Below, piece after piece: positions 45,814-48,113 of a stretch of DNA of 48,113 bases. The DNA comes from Phoronis australis. Lineage: Eukaryota > Phoronida > Phoronidae. Numbering within the stretch: position 1 is the first letter of the stretch; each line of letters starts with the position of its first letter. The stretch is taken from the NCBI GenBank assembly GCA_002633005.1, contig NMRA01000035.1, positions 785,888 to 834,000 of the forward strand. Direction: 5' to 3'. A program made the position numbers and the translations under genes. The notes beneath the pieces were generated by a model. The model saw only the letters and a list, made by a program, of their open reading frames with translations, made no database searches and was not told where the DNA came from.

Positions 45814-47043
45814 TCATTTTCGGAAAAGTATAGCTAATTCTGTGATGAATAGCACACCATTTAAATAGAAACTATGAAATAGTAGGGTGTTCCTATCACA
45901 GAAATTGACAACAGCTTGGTCTAGTTCGGCAGCATTCTTTTCTTCCGAAATTGTGTTTAGTGCTGTATCGGGCTGAGATTGTGGGTTGTCTTCGTCATCT
46001 ATCGGTGGATTATCTTGATCATTTTGATCATTTATCACTGGTTCATTAAAGCCGCTAAATTGTATAAGTCCCGAATGTTTACGAATTTGCTTGCACTTCG
46101 ACGGGAGTGTAATACGGCCTTGTATATTGCACTCTGTCACTTGTTTCTCCATATGGATATCCCACGTTCGCCCTTCCTTACATTTCCAAGTAACTGACTT
46201 TTTGATGGGGATGTTAGAAGCCGAAGTCACTATTTCGCCATTAAACGTTCCGTAAAACCCACTGTCGGGCAGCAGAATATTGGCTAGTGAACAATGCGAC
46301 AGTTTACACGGTGCTGGCATCTTAATGGTTGACAATGGGCCACGTGGACACCGCTTCCTCAAAAAACTGTGAACGCCATCGAAGGTGTATCCTTTGTATG
46401 TACAGATAAATTTTACCGTTTCATGATTTTTAATGACTGTTGTCCCTGAAGCCGATTTCAGAACAGTGTCACCGTTTTCGCTGTCCTGTATGCTTGCTTT
46501 GTAGTTCATGTTACTCGGAATGGTCAGCGTGCAGGTACTCACACAACTGATGCTCTTGGCATTTAAACTCAACTCCAGAGAAGATTTTCGTCGAGAGTCA
46601 AAGCATTTTGCGCTGAACGTTCGGTTCAAACTGATTCTATGAAGAAATGCATCGTCGCAACGATATTTCAAGATAGCGTTGATGGTTACCTCTGCCCCAA
46701 CATTGTGTCCAACAACACGTGAATGGCTGCCATTGTGTACTTTACAAAATATTGGTCTATTGCATTCATTCGGTAAACCACCACTAGCGTGAAGGAAACC
46801 GCCCGTTGAATTTTTCATACATTTAACGACGAAATTGATATTGTCTTCATCAAGCCCGTATGTCCGCCATCCGTCTCGACATGTGTAGTTAACTGATTCT
46901 CCTAACTTCACTTGCAATCCTATTGAATTCATGTCCGAAGGGTACGACCGAGTTTTCTCGTAAATTGTGCAAAGAGTAGTAGCGGTAAAACACCTTTCCA
47001 TAAAAGCAAAAACAAACATAAAATATATCGAATTGAAGAACAT
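45814..47043 (-). CDS. Four-sushi (CCP) domain secreted or membrane-anchored protein
   Basis: A 409-codon uninterrupted frame. ATG at 47043 opens a hydrophobic leader (FYFMFVFAF-type) consistent with a signal peptide. Sixteen cysteines fall into four modules of four, in sushi/CCP spacing: C25, C55, C75, C94; C100, C129, C147, C167; C171, C214, C232, C246; C251, C288, C305, C317. VNYTCRDGW and VTWKCKEG fit the second-Cys region of CCP modules. An Asn/Asp/Gln-rich acidic linker (about 335-380) follows, then a short hydrophobic C-terminus (LFHSFYLNGVLFITELAILF) that could be a membrane or GPI-anchor signal. CCP proteins act in extracellular recognition, including complement control and adhesion; the ligand is unknown. 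The coding region lacks introns, unusual because CCP modules are usually one per exon. It is on the same strand as SMO but 3.6 kb upstream, with no evident link. Confidence 0.8.
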   Translation of the reverse strand: MFFNSIYFMFVFAFMERCFTATTLCTIYEKTRSYPSDMNSIGLQVKLGESVNYTCRDGWRTYGLDEDNINFVVKCMKNSTGGFLHASGGLPNECNRPIFCKVHNGSHSRVVGHNVGAEVTINAILKYRCDDAFLHRISLNRTFSAKCFDSRRKSSLELSLNAKSISCVSTCTLTIPSNMNYKASIQDSENGDTVLKSASGTTVIKNHETVKFICTYKGYTFDGVHSFLRKRCPRGPLSTIKMPAPCKLSHCSLANILLPDSGFYGTFNGEIVTSASNIPIKKSVTWKCKEGRTWDIHMEKQVTECNIQGRITLPSKCKQIRKHSGLIQFSGFNEPVINDQNDQDNPPIDDEDNPQSQPDTALNTISEEKNAAELDQAVVNFCDRNTLLFHSFYLNGVLFITELAILFRK

Positions 47044-47129
47044 GACTCTAAAAAATTATTGTTATGATAACTAAGAGAAAAGTGGATTCCTAATTAAGTA
47101 AACAAAAGGTAACGTAATTATGACGCCAC

Positions 47130-47130
<1 letters not shown>

Positions 47131-47212
<82 letters not shown>

Positions 47213-47260
47213 TACATACATACACAGACACACACACGCACACACAAACATATTTACACT
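47131..47260 (+). repeat. (CA)n microsatellite with CATA and CGCA variants
   Basis: A nearly uninterrupted ACAC run from 47131 to about 47208, continuing as ATACATACATAC, ACAGACACACACACGCAC and then a CGCGCGCG run near 47263-47271. It lies ~90 bp upstream of the CCP-domain start codon. Apparent His/Thr or Val/Cys frames through it are artefacts. Confidence 0.97.
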
Positions 47261-47271
47261 CGCGCGCGCGC

Positions 47272-48113
47272 GTGCACTGCACACATACATACTCAGGCGC
47301 GATCGAACTTCTACTTAGAAATACCATTCTGCCAATCCAGTACAAGAATATAAACAGGGAACACCCAAGCTAAGTGTCACCTTGTTGCACGATACGCAAT
47401 GCTCATGCAGAATGACGAGTCAGGTTCAGGCCCCGTTTACTGTACGTTTAGTCGTGGAAAAAACGTGTTTTGTTCACATGATGATAGACGTCCGGTATAA
47501 TAGGAGTTGACTTGCCATCTAGCATGACATTAGCTACACAAGTATTACGTTAATGTCCAACATTTTTCAAAAATTACATCGCAAATGCAGTTATCCCTCT
47601 GTTCCACAGAAAAGTGCTTTGTGCAAGTTTCTTGACGACTGAGGCTCAATCTATTGTCCGTGTCCGTAGCGAAGGGGGTGTGACGGATGGGAACGTACCT
47701 CCTCTCAGCAGTTAACGTCCGCTCGCGAAGAACAGTTTTGTTGCCACTACCATTCAAGAAAGTAAAATGTACGATTTGTTTTTCTCCTTATTTCCAAGAA
47801 ATTGGACATAATTCATATGTATACGTAATCATTAATACACCTACATGTAAGTGACGATTCGGAAAATAACCGATTCGCTTCAGCCAATTATAGCTTCCTC
47901 AGAGTCCTGTCACCAGACTAACCTAATTCAACAGAATTTGACAGAGCAGTCTTCAACTGTACTTGTATTAGTCAAAAATTGTTAACAACAACAAACGTAT
48001 GTAGTTAGTGAGAAAGACCGGGCAATTTTGTGTAACTCTTAGCAAGTTTGTCTCGCGGTGATATTTCAACAGTGCAAATTCACGATTTCACCGTGGATTA
48101 CGATTGGAATTTT
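47272..48113. other. Intergenic sequence to window end
   Basis: No gene or repeat recognised. The promoter of the CCP gene may lie here. Confidence 0.4.

Noticed and set aside
47090-47353. Val/Cys- and His/Thr-repeat reading frames
   Set aside because: Produced entirely by the CA microsatellite.

Overview
The window reads as AT-rich nuclear DNA from an invertebrate animal. It has spliced genes with GT-AG introns, tRNA-derived and LINE repeats, several MITE families and long satellite-like arrays. The best-recognised gene is a complete Smoothened (SMO) whose exons resemble deuterostome/vertebrate SMO closely. A marine invertebrate deuterostome such as a hemichordate is my best guess, but the sequence alone does not settle the phylum. 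No bacterial-type operons, rRNA genes or CRISPR arrays were seen.

Layout. (1) 1-1533 and 11964-12652 are 26-bp tandem arrays whose unit carries a CCAAT box (CTGATTGGTC). Each array contains one copy of a ~280-bp T-rich, CCCGCC-studded block. (2) Between them, 1.9-11.9 kb is a low-complexity AT-rich satellite-like region with a ~1.75-kb higher-order repeat and, at 10.2-11.85 kb, a ~0.8-kb tandem duplication. (3) 13.0-14.7 kb is a large diverged inverted repeat of minisatellite-like units around a perfect 26-bp palindromic core. (4) 16.3-20.8 kb holds ~145-160-bp repeats, each with a core matching the CTCF-type consensus CCACTAGGKGGCRC. Two copies at 18060-18753 and 19030-20762 have defined termini like pearl/HINE (Helentron-associated) elements, and both are inserted in a decayed L1/Tx1-like LINE on the minus strand. 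(5) 20.9-28.7 kb is mostly non-coding, with a ~400-bp MITE and hAT-like fragments.

(6) 28719-42202 (minus strand) is SMO: 11 coding exons joined by consensus splice sites with every phase matching, 832 codons plus stop. It has a signal peptide, a cysteine-rich domain, seven membrane segments and a conserved basic proximal C-tail. Its introns hold a 144-bp G-rich MITE with GATAA duplications, a tRNA-like SINE head, and two copies of a TTAA-flanked MITE. (7) 45814-47043 (minus strand) is an intronless reading frame for a secreted or membrane-anchored protein with four sushi/CCP modules, followed upstream by a long CA microsatellite.

The SMO product would transduce Hedgehog signals at the cell or ciliary membrane. 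The CCP protein has no evident functional link to it. The most unusual material is the repeat landscape: dense, same-strand arrays of CCAAT, CCCGCC and CTCF-like motifs spread by tandem duplication and transposition.
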